From the NCBI RefSeq assembly GCF_047948215.1, contig NC_134455.1, forward strand, positions 344,744,997-344,808,996: a stretch of DNA of 64,000 bases, in the 5' to 3' direction. The notes below the pieces were generated by a model that ran no database searches, was not told where the DNA came from, and saw only the letters and a list, made by a program, of their open reading frames with translations. The stretch comes from Lycorma delicatula (lineage: Eukaryota; Arthropoda; Insecta; Hemiptera; Fulgoridae). The position numbers and the translations under genes were made by a program. Positions 1-10,800 of this stretch are shown here, one piece after another. Within the stretch, counting starts at the first letter, position 1, and each line of letters begins with the position of its first letter.

Positions 1-1154
1 ATTATAGTGAATTTGTTTATAGAACTATAAAGCATGTATTGGTGTAGGTAAATATTTATGTAGGATACTGAAATAAATACTAAGCTGATATGTTTTTTAA
101 ATGCAAAGTTTTTATTGTAGCTGATTATTGCCGTGAGTTTTTGGTGTTTACCACAGTAAGCTGTAGTTTGCATAGTTGCAGAATGTACATGATTCACTCC
201 CTTACGTGAAGGTGAACAATTTTCAAAGTGTAAATGAAAATTTAAAAATATTGTTTTCTAGTTTTTTAATTAATGATTCTAATTTTATAGAAAATAACAT
301 TTCTCAGTTCCTGTTATATTTTCAATTACTAGAGACTGAGGATATAACTAATTTATTTTTCATAAACCTACTATCACCAAAATAGCTTTCTGAAAATTGT
401 TAAATACATAATTTGATTGTTTATGCCTGTACAAAATTTTTAATTATATAGTTCATATTTGAAGTACATACTGACTTTGATAACACTTACTCATTGTCAT
501 AAATGCAGGCCTAAAATCTTATCATAAATTAAGATGAGTTGAAAGATAAGCGACTAAGCTTCCAGAGGTTATCAGGTATTTAGTTTATGAAAAACTGTTT
601 ACATATAAACTGCATCTCACTTTCTTGAGATTTCTATTCATCCTAAAATACAAATTTTTAAAATATTTAACCTCCACTACCTTTGTATTTTATCCTTTTT
701 GTTGTCACTAAATATGTCAGATCTTGAAATTATTCTGTAATTTAAAAGTGTGTTGTTTAGCAATGACATAAGTTAATGTGCTAATTATTACTAATTCTAA
801 AGTAAAATGATTTTCTTCAAAATCTCATCTAATTACATTTTTTATTACTCTTACGTTTTGATTTAAATTTTTTTTTCTCTTTTGAATTTAGTGTGTTTTC
901 ACCCCAAGAAAATCAATTATTATTGAAAGCATGTATGTACAGTAATTATCTTCCTACACCTTTTAGTTAGAAATGTATTTGATGGGAAAAACTACAATTG
1001 CAGCATAGAAGAAGTTGCCTAATGATGAAATTATAGTTAGAAAGACACTATTATTAATAGTATACTACTACTAAGTTAGTAGTAATTTACTATTATTACT
1101 GGGATTTTTTTTGTGTTTATTCTTTAACATTACATTTTTAAAGTTCGGTAAAAA

Positions 1155-1177
1155 CACCAGGGTCAAAGTCCCTGGTG
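1155..1177. other. Short hairpin in a GC-richer patch
   Basis: Arms of 8 bp (CACCAGGG and CCCTGGTG) surround a 7-nt loop. It lies in a GC-richer patch of about 1140-1330 that is repeated in copy C at about 46012-46200. The patch has no recognisable coding sequence and sits directly before the SINE, so it may belong to another element. Confidence 0.6.
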
Positions 1178-1355
1178 CTCCAGCCCGTGAATATAGGTGG
1201 TCCATCACTACCGGCTCTGGTGCCAGTGATTGTCATCAAGAATGCTTGATCGCTGGCCGTGTATCCTTCCTACACTCTCCAGTCTGCAATGCGTTCTGCA
1301 TCCAGTTAAGTAGTAGTCTGATCTGATTCAAGTAACTGATTGGTTACCACAGTCC

Positions 1356-1646
1356 AACCCACTGGAGTTGGTCCAGTGATGAACTCATCATGGCATATCA
1401 GCTTAATTTGAAGCAAAGAGTTCTAAGGTTCAAATCCTAGTAAAGGCAGTTTTTTTTATACAAATTTTAATACTAGATTGTGGATACTGATATTTTTAGT
1501 TTGTTTGGTTTCAATTAACCACACATTTTAGGAATGGACAACCTGAGACCATACAAGACAACACTTAATTTACATTCATACACTCATCCTCATTCATTCT
1601 CTGAAGTAATACCTTGTGGTGGTTCCAGAGGCTAAACAGAAAAAAG
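1356..1646 (+). mobile_element. tRNA-derived SINE
   Basis: The head resembles a tRNA gene: an A-box-like TGGTCCAGTGATG at 1369-1381 and a B-box-like GGTTCAAATCC at 1428-1438. A non-tRNA body of about 200 bp follows, ending in an A-rich tail at about 1640-1646. A truncated sister is in the other duplicate at 46226-46416, and a diverged copy lies in reverse at 44229-44540. Pol III internal promoters of this type are typical of tRNA SINEs. The boundaries were read by eye. Confidence 0.75.
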
Positions 1647-2920
1647 TTAGTAACCGAGTGGATTTTTACATTATAGTAATCGTTTGTGATAGTGTAATGA
1701 TGATTGTTTGTATATATTTATTCAATCATGAGTCTCAGTTTGGCAGAAGCATTACATACAATTAATCAATCAAATTTGATTTAAAATCATTTATATACAT
1801 TAAAAAAGTGATTAGTGAAAGAACAGAGCCTTGTGGTAAACCAAATTCGGTTCAACATTTTTTACCAATTTTTTATATAGGGTAAAGATGTGAGAGTAAA
1901 CAGTTTTAATGGTATGCCATGAAAATCCATAAAGTCTTTTTACCATCATTAAAATTATTTGTTAGAAATTTTCACAAGCTCAGTTGTACCATCTGCAGTG
2001 TACTTAATTCCTTTTGAAATACAAATTGATTTGTATTTATTAATTTATATTTATTTATGTACTTTACTATTCGTTTTAAGGTAATTTTCATGCATATGTT
2101 AGCAGTTTTAAAATCAACTGGCAAATCATTCACTTCAGTTATTATTAATGATAAGAACTGTACTAGGAAAGGTGTTAATTTTTTAAACAAATATTTGTAT
2201 TACCAATCCAGGAGAAAAATTGTTTTTTACTAAGTTAATTATATGAATTATTTTATTACGCTTCTGGTAATGGGATACATAAAGAAAGATTTACAGATAA
2301 GTTATTTTTATTCCTACTTTTGTGGTTTCATAAATTGATTCAAAGTACCTATCAAATGTGTGCAAGTTTTAATTCCTAATGCATAGGCATTTACTGCATA
2401 TAATCATGAACATAATCAGAATTTCCTATCTTTTGTATAAAAATAAATATACTGCTCTAAAGAATAAAATAGTATAAATAACGATTCCCAAACTCGTGTA
2501 GCAAGCTGTGAATCAAATGCTTCACCATTTATTTCAGCATACATCTTAATGGTTAAAGGCTGTGCACATTCAAATTATTTTTTAAAATATTCATAACCAT
2601 TTGTAAATAATTCTTGCCTGAATTTTGGTATTCCCTAATCTCAAAAATGTACTTCATTTTCATTTTTTAAATTTTTGACTGAATTTTTTTTCTTAAACCT
2701 AGTGTTCGGTAGTGCATGTTAATAGAATGTTTCTCTAATTAAAGATTGTTGGTTTTTAAATGGTTGTGTTTATTTGTGTCTGCAATTTCATGTGATTCTT
2801 TTGTATTATTTAATATAATTGTTATTTATATATTTTCTTGAAGACTAAATTTCATATAAAAATTTGATTGTAAATTTCTTATAAATTTGATTGTACTTTA
2901 AAATTGTGCAAGTGGGTAAC
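1647..2920. other. AT-rich duplicated non-coding sequence
   Basis: No reading frame here has protein-like composition. The sequence is repeated, with internal losses and gains, at about 46440-48600. It leads into the promoter-like segment of the + strand signal-peptide exon. Confidence 0.6.
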
Positions 2921-2926
2921 TATGGT

Positions 2927-2934
2927 TATAAAAG
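2927..2934 (+). promoter_or_regulatory. TATA box of signal-peptide gene, copy A
   Basis: TATAAAAG lies 129 bp upstream of the ATG at 3056. The same octamer and its surroundings recur at 48615-48622, 117 bp before the sister ATG. A start site about 30 bp downstream would give a short 5' leader. The third copy near 28140 has a degraded version. Confidence 0.55.
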
Positions 2935-3055
2935 TTGCTGTTATCCATGGCAACAATATTTTTGCCTTATTAATTTTCTTAATACTGTGACTTAACAGTA
3001 AAAACATATTGAGACGATTTAAACTATTGTAAATAGTATAAATATAATTAGTAAA

Positions 3056-3117
3056 ATGAAAGGCAAACTAATATTGGCATCTCTCATTGCTGTTTGTGTA
3101 GCAGCACAGTGGTGGCG
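3056..3117 (+). CDS. Signal-peptide exon of unrecognised small secreted protein
   Basis: The ATG opens MKGKLILASLIAVCVAAQWW, a classical secretory signal: a basic start, about 13 hydrophobic residues, and an Ala-Ala-Gln cleavage-like end. The frame runs to CG at 3116-3117, followed by GTATGT, a good splice donor, so the exon would end in phase 2. A TATAAAAG box lies 129 bp upstream. The sister at 48732 differs by conservative hydrophobic changes (SLIAV to SLLVV), as expected if hydrophobicity had been kept. The most plausible next exon is 4091-4198, which completes the split Arg codon. I do not recognise the family. A chance ORF cannot be excluded without transcripts. Confidence 0.5.
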
Positions 3118-3363
3118 GTATGTAAATATTTTAACTAAAAAAAGTAATTGTAATTTTAAAATTTCAATTTTATGACCATTATATAATATAATTTTTTTAA
3201 TGACAAATGACTGAAGCAGCTAGTACAACTTTTCCAAAAGGCATTTAGTGAATATCTGTAAAATTACCTTATAGGGTTCATACAGTAGTAAACACCTTCA
3301 AGATGTAAATTCTGATTGCACTAATTACTTGGTTTGGTTACCAACTCCAATGAAAGTCTAGCA

Positions 3364-3412
3364 AGTGTATATGTATGTGCGAGTGCGTGTGTGCGCCCGC
3401 GTGTGTGACACA
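3364..3412. repeat. Short GT-rich microsatellite, copy A
   Basis: About 49 bp of GT/GC alternation. The corresponding place in copy C (48932-49407) has grown to about 475 bp. Confidence 0.8.
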
Positions 3413-3861
3413 CAAATTTAATTGTCTTTTAATTGAATTAAAGACAAATTTAATTGCATCTGTAGTCTAATATTAACTAATATTAAATCTCAATTTGGTA
3501 CATGTGAAAAAATGCAATAGAAATATATATTTTTACAATGAATAAAAGAGAACACCAGGCCAGTAACAAGCATGAATCAGGGCTAAGTTAAGCATATAAA
3601 TTGCTATGAAAATATAATTAAAAAAATACTAAGAATCCAAGAATGTATATCCTTAGCATTTTGTTAAAAGATCATGTATCACAAATTTGTTACAGTATTT
3701 ATTTATTTATTTCACTGGTAAATTATACATTTGTTTTAATGTAAGTGGACTTTTTATGGCGCAATAAGTTTTCCTATGAACAAAGTCGCCTTATATAGCA
3801 CAATCCCGTGTTTTATCCCCTTTTTTTTTTTGATCATAATAATCTTTCATGAGATGAGATA

Positions 3862-3917
3862 TTTTTAGCATTTGACGAGCATGATCGGATTTCATATCCA
3901 GAATCTTCTGCATGAAA
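3862..3917 (+). other. Exon-like block with splice-like borders
   Basis: A run ending TTTTTAG precedes it and GTAATG follows it. One frame reads FDEHDRISYPESSA and then a stop. A diverged copy near 29741 reads KFDEPDQISNPEHSG and then a stop at the same place, and a shorter version occurs near 4463. The phase does not match the upstream signal-peptide exon, so it may be a terminal exon of another transcript or chance. Confidence 0.3.
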
Positions 3918-4090
3918 CACAAAGGTAATGTGATAATCATTACTACGTATATAAACTAGCAAGCAGAATCTAGTATAGTGGCAAGGGGTATAGCAGTGGA
4001 TTGAGACTATTATTTTAGTTGAGGTATTCATAAGAAAAACAGTAAGGAGATTTTTTCATATATTGTGTATATAAATTTATTTATTTGCAG

Positions 4091-4198
4091 AACAAGATGT
4101 CGTGCAACACCTCCCAGTCTACCACGTCCACGTCGATTAATTTACCTTCAGTTTACCTTCTTGCATAAAAGGCAGATACAGACTGGATAAACTGCTTG
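4091..4198 (+). pseudogene. Second exon of small secreted protein, with premature stop
   Basis: It is preceded by TTATTTGCAG and followed by GTAATA, a plausible acceptor and donor. Entered from the phase-2 exon at 3056, the frame reads RTRCRATPPSLPRPRR and then runs into a stop at 4187-4189, before the donor. Related blocks at 6348-6441 and 51680-51773 remain open to the donor and keep four cysteines. The difference is an altered central part, so this copy looks damaged or encodes a shorter form. Confidence 0.4.
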
Positions 4199-5109
4199 GT
4201 AATAAGGAATTTCAATGAGGATAAATTTCTCTGAAGGTCTGGGCGTACATGATGCTTCTAACCTTGTCTGTACTTGTACAAAAGCTTATTTACTTTAAAT
4301 GTTTATTTTGCTTTTCATAACTTTGTATAATATAAATGATTTTGAAACGACATTTGTCTATGTTATTTTTAAAAATAGGATACTTACAGGGTAGGGCGAT
4401 GTTTACTGGTAGCATGCAGTTAATATTTGATGACCATTTAATGTCGCATACCAATATCAACTTCATGAGATGAAATTTTTAGCAGTTGACGAGCATGATC
4501 AATCTTTTTAAATCATCTTCACATTGTGTATTTTCTTCACAAGAAAATCCAAGAAAAGACTGAGAAAATATTTGAAAGTTCTGTTTACTTTTTATATAGT
4601 TTTTTATTCACATCCTGTTTATTAATTGTGTAATAATTCATTCTATTTTTCCATATATTTTCCTGAAGTAAATATACAGTAAGCTTCATGATTGTAGTGC
4701 TCTGATCAGTGGAGTTTCACTTGCTCTCTTGTCTGCATGTAATGTGAGGTTTATTAATTTTTCATGTCAAAATTATTTCACCTTATATTTTACACTGCTA
4801 GAACACGTTTCTCTTCTAAGCATGAAAAATTCCTAATTTGATTGTTACAATATTACCTTATAGGGTGTTGGGGCAAGTTACAAAAATAAAATTATATAAT
4901 ACATTTGTACTTTATTTTTGGACTAATAATAATGTGAACATATTTACAGACAATTACATTACATTACAATTATAATCCAAAAGATGATTTCCTTTTGTTT
5001 TAATATAATTAAAACAAAGTTCTTATTACCATTTAAGATATAAAGTTGAGTATGAGTGTATGCACACACACAGAAAGAGTGTGTCATTTTCAAGAAATGT
5101 CACAGTCTT

Positions 5110-5231
5110 TTCAAGAAAGTCTGAAGGAAAATTTTCTAATGGCATCTTCTCCAAAGTGATAATTTCAGAGTTCAAGAAAGTCTGAAGGAAAATTTTCTAA
5201 TGGCATCTTCTCCAAAGTGATAATTTCAGAG
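5110..5231. repeat. 61-bp tandem duplication private to copy A
   Basis: Two adjacent 61-bp units start at 5110 and 5171 and appear identical. The equivalent place in copy C (about 50568-50640) has one unit. This gives a clear single-step duplication after the two blocks separated. Confidence 0.9.
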
Positions 5232-6303
5232 TTTTGCTTTTAATTAGATATTATTTCAGAGTCTGTCATTTCCTTCAGACTGTCTGCGCTTTTAATAGCG
5301 CTGCATCAGCTGAAATAATGGTAGCCTGAGAACGAGTCATCTTTTTGGATTAAATTTACAATAAATATTATATAGTATAGGATATATTAACGTTAGTTAA
5401 TATAGTTTAATGTTTACTAAATTAATGTCTTATCTACCTGGCTTTTACTATCTGGCCTGGAGGACCAAAAAGCCAGACCAAAAATTAGCTCTTATCAAAA
5501 GAAGATAAGACTTGATTTTTTACAGAATAAATGATATATAAACCATATTTATAAAAAAATGCAAAATGCATTATAAATTTATATACAACATTTCTATTTA
5601 CCTATACATGCATTATAAATTTATATAACAGTTCTATTTACCTGTACAGTATAGGTATATTTTACATTAATATTTCCTTGAGATAAAGTATATAATAATA
5701 GTATATAATAAACATACACAAAGTATATAACAATGATACAAGTATATAAAATCATACATTATCAAATTTTTATCATAAATTCTTTTGAGTTTTAATATTT
5801 GTCACAATTACAGAGAAGAAATTCACAAACAATGTTTAAAAGAATTTGACATATGTACAAAATTTTTGGTTATGTATTAATTAATAACCATACACTAAGT
5901 GTATAAGAGTTTGTACAATGTAGTGTATACATTAAATAGAAGTGTAACAAGAAGAACATGATATGTTTTTAGTATGAAAATAAAAGATGATTTTTCTTTT
6001 GTAAAATCATATGCCTGATTTTACAAAATCAGTACAGAAGGCATAAATGAAAATATCAGCTGAGCATATATAAATGAAAATGTAGTGTGTACCACTTTCA
6101 GATTCTTTAGTAAATTTTGAAGGTTTGGAGGTTTAAAGTTTGAATCTGCATTCCTTTAACACCATTGTTTTGGAAAACTCAAAGAATATAAAGATTATAT
6201 GAAGAATATAAGGAAAAAATAAATATAATTTGAAAACAAAGTGCAGTGTGGATAACTGAAAAAAAAAGGAATAAATATCATTTATAAATAATAAATTGAT
6301 AAA

Positions 6304-6498
6304 ATGAAAGGCAAATATTGGCAACACTGCGAATATAATATTTGCAGATGTCATCGTGCAACACCTCCCAGTCTACCACATCCACATCGATTAATTTATC
6401 CAGTCAGCATCTGCCCTTTATGCAAGGAAGTAAACTGCTTGGTAATAAGGCAGAAGATAATGTACAAAATCTTATTTACTTGTAACTTGGAATCATAA
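6304..6498 (+). pseudogene. Fused signal-start and Cys-rich exon ORF
   Basis: This 64-residue frame starts MKGKYWQHC, the same start as the signal-peptide exon at 3056. It then runs directly into the Cys-rich exon (6348-6441), which reads CHRATPPSLP and later CPLCKEVNC. The hydrophobic half of the signal and most of the intron are missing, leaving 17 nt in front of the old acceptor. The sister at 51632 has the same fusion but an extra CTAAT changes the frame, giving MKGKLILATLRI and a stop. So this is probably a deletion product rather than a working gene. Confidence 0.45.
6348..6441 (+). CDS. Cys-rich exon of small secreted protein family
   Basis: It is bounded by TTTGCAG and GTAATA. Its 94 nt fit a phase-2 entry and a phase-0 exit. 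Read that way it encodes about 31 residues with four Cys: one near the start, a CPLC pair, and one just before the donor, with a central Pro/His-rich part. The copy at 51680-51773 appears identical. The CPLC pair could bind metal or form disulphides; given the signal-peptide exon in the same unit, disulphides are more likely. The family is unrecognised. Confidence 0.4.
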
Positions 6499-7122
6499 TT
6501 CATTTTTAATATGAATTAAAAAGGGAGGTTCTCTGTACCTCTGTATCCATTTTTTTAATTTATCTTTTTATCTGTACTATTATAGAAAAAAGTTTTATGC
6601 ATGTAGGATAAACTATAGGAAACGACAATCACAAATAAAGGCAATTAAATTCAAGAAAATTAAGAAAAGACAGAATATTTGAAAGTTTATTGTTTATAGT
6701 TTTACTTTCTTAAAGAAAACTATGTTTACACTATTCGAGTAATACGTAAAACCTTATGCTGATTTTACCAATAATTACTATAACTTCAAATATGAAATTT
6801 TTTTGATTCACATCTTGTTTTATTAATTTTGTGTAATTTTTATTAATTTAGTCCAAACACATTGTAGTTTTTGAAATTTCAATTTTATACATTCTTGTAA
6901 GTAGTCTGCGTAATGTGAGGTTATTAATTTTTCATGTTTAGTCAGAATTATTTCACCTTTTAGTACAAAATTATATTTTTGTATTCTTCTGTTGAAGAAT
7001 GCATTGTCAAACATGTTTGACAATTGTGACAATTAACAGATAAACTTGATCTAACATCTGCTGTAGAATTTAATTTTTAATTGCAGAATTCTTTTTTGTT
7101 CAACACAAATTTTTTTGTTCAG

Positions 7123-7183
7123 GGGAATGGGTACTGTGCATAAGAAAACAATTAGATGAAAATACATCACCAGCTACATTATA
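7123..7183 (+). pseudogene. Exon-like block with IRKQLDENTSP motif
   Basis: It starts after TTTTTGTTCAG and in one frame reads EWVLCIRKQLDENTSPA before a stop. The same peptide recurs at 52092-52216, where it is repeated three times, and as IRKELDEDTS near 61470, where it is followed by KQPQKKMF. Conservative changes (Q/E, N/D) between copies hint at a real exon of the + strand gene. The partner exons and phase are uncertain. Confidence 0.35.
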
Positions 7184-7364
7184 AAAATTCTTAATTTGAT
7201 AGTTAATTTGTAAAACAATTTTATCACATTACATGTAAAGGGTGTATTTATAAAAACTGCAAAATGCATTATCATAAATTTATATACAACATGGATATGA
7301 GAAAACATGGATTTCGATTCAGCAGGAGAAGTAGAGATGAAGGAGATGGGAGAAGTGATTTATG

Positions 7365-8090
7365 TCAAAAGGAGAGTTCCAGGGATGAAGATGCGGAGTT
7401 GAAAGAATAGATCTGAGGAATAGTTTTGTATGATCTGTTATGGTTGCTAGCCACAGCCGTAGCAACTGAAGCAAGTGGTAGAGCAACGTGTCCTTCACGT
7501 CGCTCTACCACTAAGGAATAAGAAGGAATGAGAAGGAAGGTTACCAGAAATATTAGAAAGAACAAGGGCCTTTGATCGAAAGGTCTTTTTGAATTGCGGT
7601 CCGGATTCCGGTTTGCCAAAATATGGCAAAACAGATTGGTCAGCGAGATGGAGATGTTGAAATTTTTGGGCAACTGAAGGGCCTTTGATTGAAAGGTCTT
7701 TTTGAATTGCGGTAGGGGGTGAATTTTAATATTTGCAGTGCCAAGGATAGAAGCACGAGTAGAGGAAATACCGGAAAGGCGTATTTGGGAATTTCCTAAA
7801 GGAAGAGCAAAAGACAAATTTTTGGTAATTAAGGTACATTGTGAACCAGAGTCCAAAACAGCATGGACATTATGTATTCTGAAGGAATCTAAGGAGACAA
7901 TGGCCGTACCAAGGAGCACAGTAGAAGACTTCACAAGCAGAATGACTGGAAAAACACGTGGTGATGAAATTTGAGTAGAGCTGATACGAGTGAAACGGGT
8001 TATGGGTGGAATATCAGAGAGAATTGGGAGTAGAGTGACGGAAGGTGTCGGAGTAGGCGTGGAGACAGATGAGCAGGAGTATCTGAGCAT
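7365..8090 (-). mobile_element. BEL/Pao retrotransposon protease relic, copy A
   Basis: A 241-residue open frame. Its middle matches the aspartic protease of BEL/Pao pol: VLLGTAIVSL, then the catalytic signature AVLDSGSQCTLIT, then a flap-like stretch ending LGTANIKIHP. The rest is a linker with no reverse transcriptase motifs; the ends are degenerate and no LTRs were seen. A segment encoding the FDQRP peptide occurs twice, 113 bp apart (about 7566 and 7679). A hairpin private to this copy sits inside it at 7475-7511. The sister at 52536-53345 has lost the catalytic Asp. Confidence 0.8.
7475..7511. repeat. Snap-back hairpin private to copy A
   Basis: Arms of 16 bp (7475-7490 and 7496-7511) surround a 5-nt loop, with one mismatch. 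Copy C has no counterpart at the matching place (about 52690), where a short run of AAGGAATA repeats is found instead. Confidence 0.85.
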
Positions 8091-9049
8091 AGAGAAGTGA
8101 TTTTTGTAATAAAGACTGAAAAACTGGTTTAATATTCAGATTGGGAGTTTGATTTTACAAGTTTAATCATACAATATAATGCGTTCCATTCAGCGCTGAT
8201 TGAATTTATATCACAAATTTCGGACTGCTCTATTATTTCAGAGTTGTTTGTAAAAATTTGATCGACGATGTCAAACTTGAGCGAGTGCTTTGATAGCATC
8301 AAGTTAAAGCAGAGTTGCGCATTTTGATAATAGTGCTGCATTAGCTGAGAATGTTAGCCTGAGAACAAGTCATCTTTTTGGATTAAATTTACAATCAATA
8401 TTTAAATAGTATAGTATACTGTATGATTTCATGTGTTACTCTTAAATAACTTATTAACAATAGTATAGAATCTAAGAAAATCTTTCATCAGAAAATTGAT
8501 ACATAATTCAAAAAGTAATATCAGATCAAATGTTTTCTTTTATTAAAGAAAATTATTTGAGATTTTATGACAAATGTTTATTACTTTAGCATGGACTTTA
8601 TCCGGACTACAAAATAATAACATACACAAAGTATAACAATGGACGGATTATCTTATTTAACAGATTACCTTTATTAAGTTATTCATTCACTTACGCAGAA
8701 TGTAATCTGGACTAACATAATAGAAAGTTTAACAGCCATACTGTAAAAAACATTACTGGAAAACAATATTTTGCTGTTAACTTAAAGTTAACATTACATA
8801 TTTTTGCTGTTAATCTCACAATCATGAACTTCGTATGTATCAAAATAAATTCTTTTGAGTTAATAAGAATTTGATTCATAAGAATTAAACATAACAGAGA
8901 CATATCATAAATAATATCAATTTATGATGTGTTTTACATTTTATATGCTTTTGTTTTTTTGGAACTTTGATCCATGAATTATAATAAAAGTTTCAAAGTA
9001 AAAATGTTGATAATATAGAAATATGATTTTTCTTCTTTTTTTTATAAGT

Positions 9050-9345
9050 AGAAGTCCTTTCAACAACTGGTAAACACTATTTGCTAAATTTACATTAAAT
9101 AGCACCTGCTGTTCAGTAGCAACATATTCTGCTAGACCTTTGATTATATAAATGTTGGGAATACCATCAAAAACTAGTGCAGCTCTGGATCTGGAGTTAA
9201 CATCCTATTCTTTAGAAACAAAAACCATATCATTATCTCCATCAAAGAGGACAGTGCATGCAAGATTATTCATTTGAAATACAAAATAAAAAATAAACCC
9301 ATATTCCATGCATAACGCCTCTGTAATGTATTTGATAAAAAAAAA
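9050..9345 (-). pseudogene. Minus-strand coding block (VLFDGDND), copy A
   Basis: Reading the minus strand gives MEYGFNFY, then MNNLACTVLFDGDNDMVF, RSRAALVFDGIP and GLAEYVATEQQ. A stop and at least one frame change break it. The same order of peptides is found at 57955-58255, 63815-64000 and, split by an insertion, at 54170-54720. The phrases look like real protein rather than chance translation, but I cannot place them in a family. It probably belongs to the same gene as the exon-like blocks at 58374-58718 and 58935-59138. Confidence 0.45.
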
Positions 9346-9439
9346 ACTTTATAAGATTTTCCTTTTTTGTTGGTTTCACCCCACAGTTTTAACCTGAAAA
9401 GGATTTTTTCTACTTGAACATGTGTAATTTTTTTATTTT

Positions 9440-10250
9440 TTTAAATTACTTAAGCAAATTGAGACCAGTCATCATACTGGAAATGTCTAACCCAAAACTT
9501 TTTCTCGAGTTTCTGAACAGGAAAAAATCACTGGAGGCCAGATCCAGTCTGCAGGAAGTTCTTAAAATCCACACTCTCTCAAAGTTTGCTTTGCAATGTT
9601 GAGTGGACTGGAGCATTTTCATACAAAAGCAAAACACCTTTGTTCAACTTCCCTTTGCGTTTTCCTTTATTGATGCCTGTAGCTTCTTTACATATTCAGC
9701 ATAAACATTACCAGTGATAGTGTGTTTGTGCTCCATGTATTCAACCAACAAAATTCCCTCTCTATCCCAAAAACTGTGGCCATTATCTTCCCAGCTGATG
9801 GCTGGGTCTTGAATCTTTTGGGTGTTGGGGATCCTTTGTTTTTTCACTGTGGACTTTTGTTTTTAGTCTTAGGATCCCTGTAATGAACCCATGTTTCATC
9901 ACCAGTCACCAACCTACTAAAAAAATTTCTAATATTAATTTCACACAGCTGCAAGTTCTCTGCACTCAACTGCGCATGATCTTGCTTCTGATCTGGTGTG
10001 AGGTTTCGTGGGACCCATTAGAAACTGACTTTTGTCATGAGTAAATGGTCATGAAGTCTTGATATAACAGTTCTTTTGGACACCTCACATTCTGTATCAA
10101 GTATTGAAACCCTAACACATCTGTCTTCCATAACCAATCTGTGCACTTTCTGGCAGATGTCAGGTGTGGTTGCTTCTACAGGTCTTCCACTGCGGGGATC
10201 ATCTTCGATGGATCCCTGCCCCATTTAAATTGTTTGGATCAGAATTTCAT
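9440..10250 (-). mobile_element. mariner transposase relic
   Basis: Minus-strand fragments in several frames align in order with mariner transposase: IEDDPRSGRP, TVISRLHDHLLMTKVS, NLTPDQKQD, the first catalytic region VTGDETWVHYRDPKTK, ITGNVYAEYVKKL, NAPVHST, and the terminal LDLASSDFFLF. At the second catalytic site the sequence reads YEN, where mariners have DN, so the active site is probably broken as well. The N-terminal DNA-binding part and both inverted repeats were not found. Its left side abruptly replaces duplicated block A at about 9467. Confidence 0.9.
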
Positions 10251-10800
10251 TTGGTATGGTGAAGGCACATTAATATAGTTAATTAGTGATTCTGTAGTGA
10301 TGCAGAATCACTAACCTACTACTATGGATATCCTTTGGATATTTCCCTTCTTTGGTGAGAAACTTTATGATTGATCGATGCCATTGCTGTAGCAATGGCA
10401 TTGCCAGAGCTGGGTTACTACCTTCGGCGGTCTAGAGCATCAACATGTGTAAAATAAATTCAATCACAATTAGGTCATACCACACACAAATTATGAACTA
10501 CATATTTGTGTCAAACACATCTCAATATGAAACTCGCAACACCCCTACCTTTTGAGTGCCCTTTGTATGTAATAACATTTAAAAAATAATACAATCAGTT
10601 TTATTGTCAAACAATATTGACTGAATGTATACTGATTAAGTTATATACTGAATTATAATTATTACAATAATTGAAAAAATTAATTGTAGAGGTGTGATGG
10701 TAAGCTAATTGTGATAATTGTGTCCCCCAACTTTCTGACTGCTAACACACCACTAACTAACTGTCAATTACTCTAGATGCACTGTATTCTAAAAATAATC
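10250..10800. other. Intergenic sequence with one hairpin
   Basis: No coding signal was recognised. It contains the 11-bp hairpin at 10378-10401 and otherwise AT-rich sequence. Confidence 0.6.
10378..10401. repeat. Perfect 11-bp hairpin, 2-nt loop
   Basis: ATGCCATTGCT and AGCAATGGCAT are exact reverse complements separated by GT. Confidence 0.9.

Larger units (their letters stand above)
1..9467. repeat. Long duplicated block, copy A
   Basis: This stretch matches 45034-54800 in the same orientation. Anchors are 1/45034, 2927/48615 (TATAAAAG), 3056/48732 (signal-peptide ATG), 4091/49708 and 6348/51680 (splice-like exon starts), and the BEL/Pao protease at about 7365-8090/52536-53340. Aligned stretches are nearly identical, but the offset drifts because of many small deletions and duplications. 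Copy A ends at about 9467, where mariner sequence begins; copy C continues past that point. Its left edge is the window edge, so the true start is unknown. Confidence 0.93.

Noticed and set aside
1428..1438. Functional tRNA gene
   Set aside because: The B-box-like word is present, but the region cannot fold into a cloverleaf with an acceptor stem and continues into a SINE body.
5041..5070. CRISPR-like or satellite array among the short repeats
   Set aside because: The short CA and direct repeats have no regular spacing or spacer structure; the genome is eukaryotic.
1..9467. Block as a single giant transposon
   Set aside because: No terminal inverted repeats, LTRs or own transposase/polymerase could be tied to its ends, and other TEs sit inside it at shared positions. 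A duplicated genomic segment fits better.
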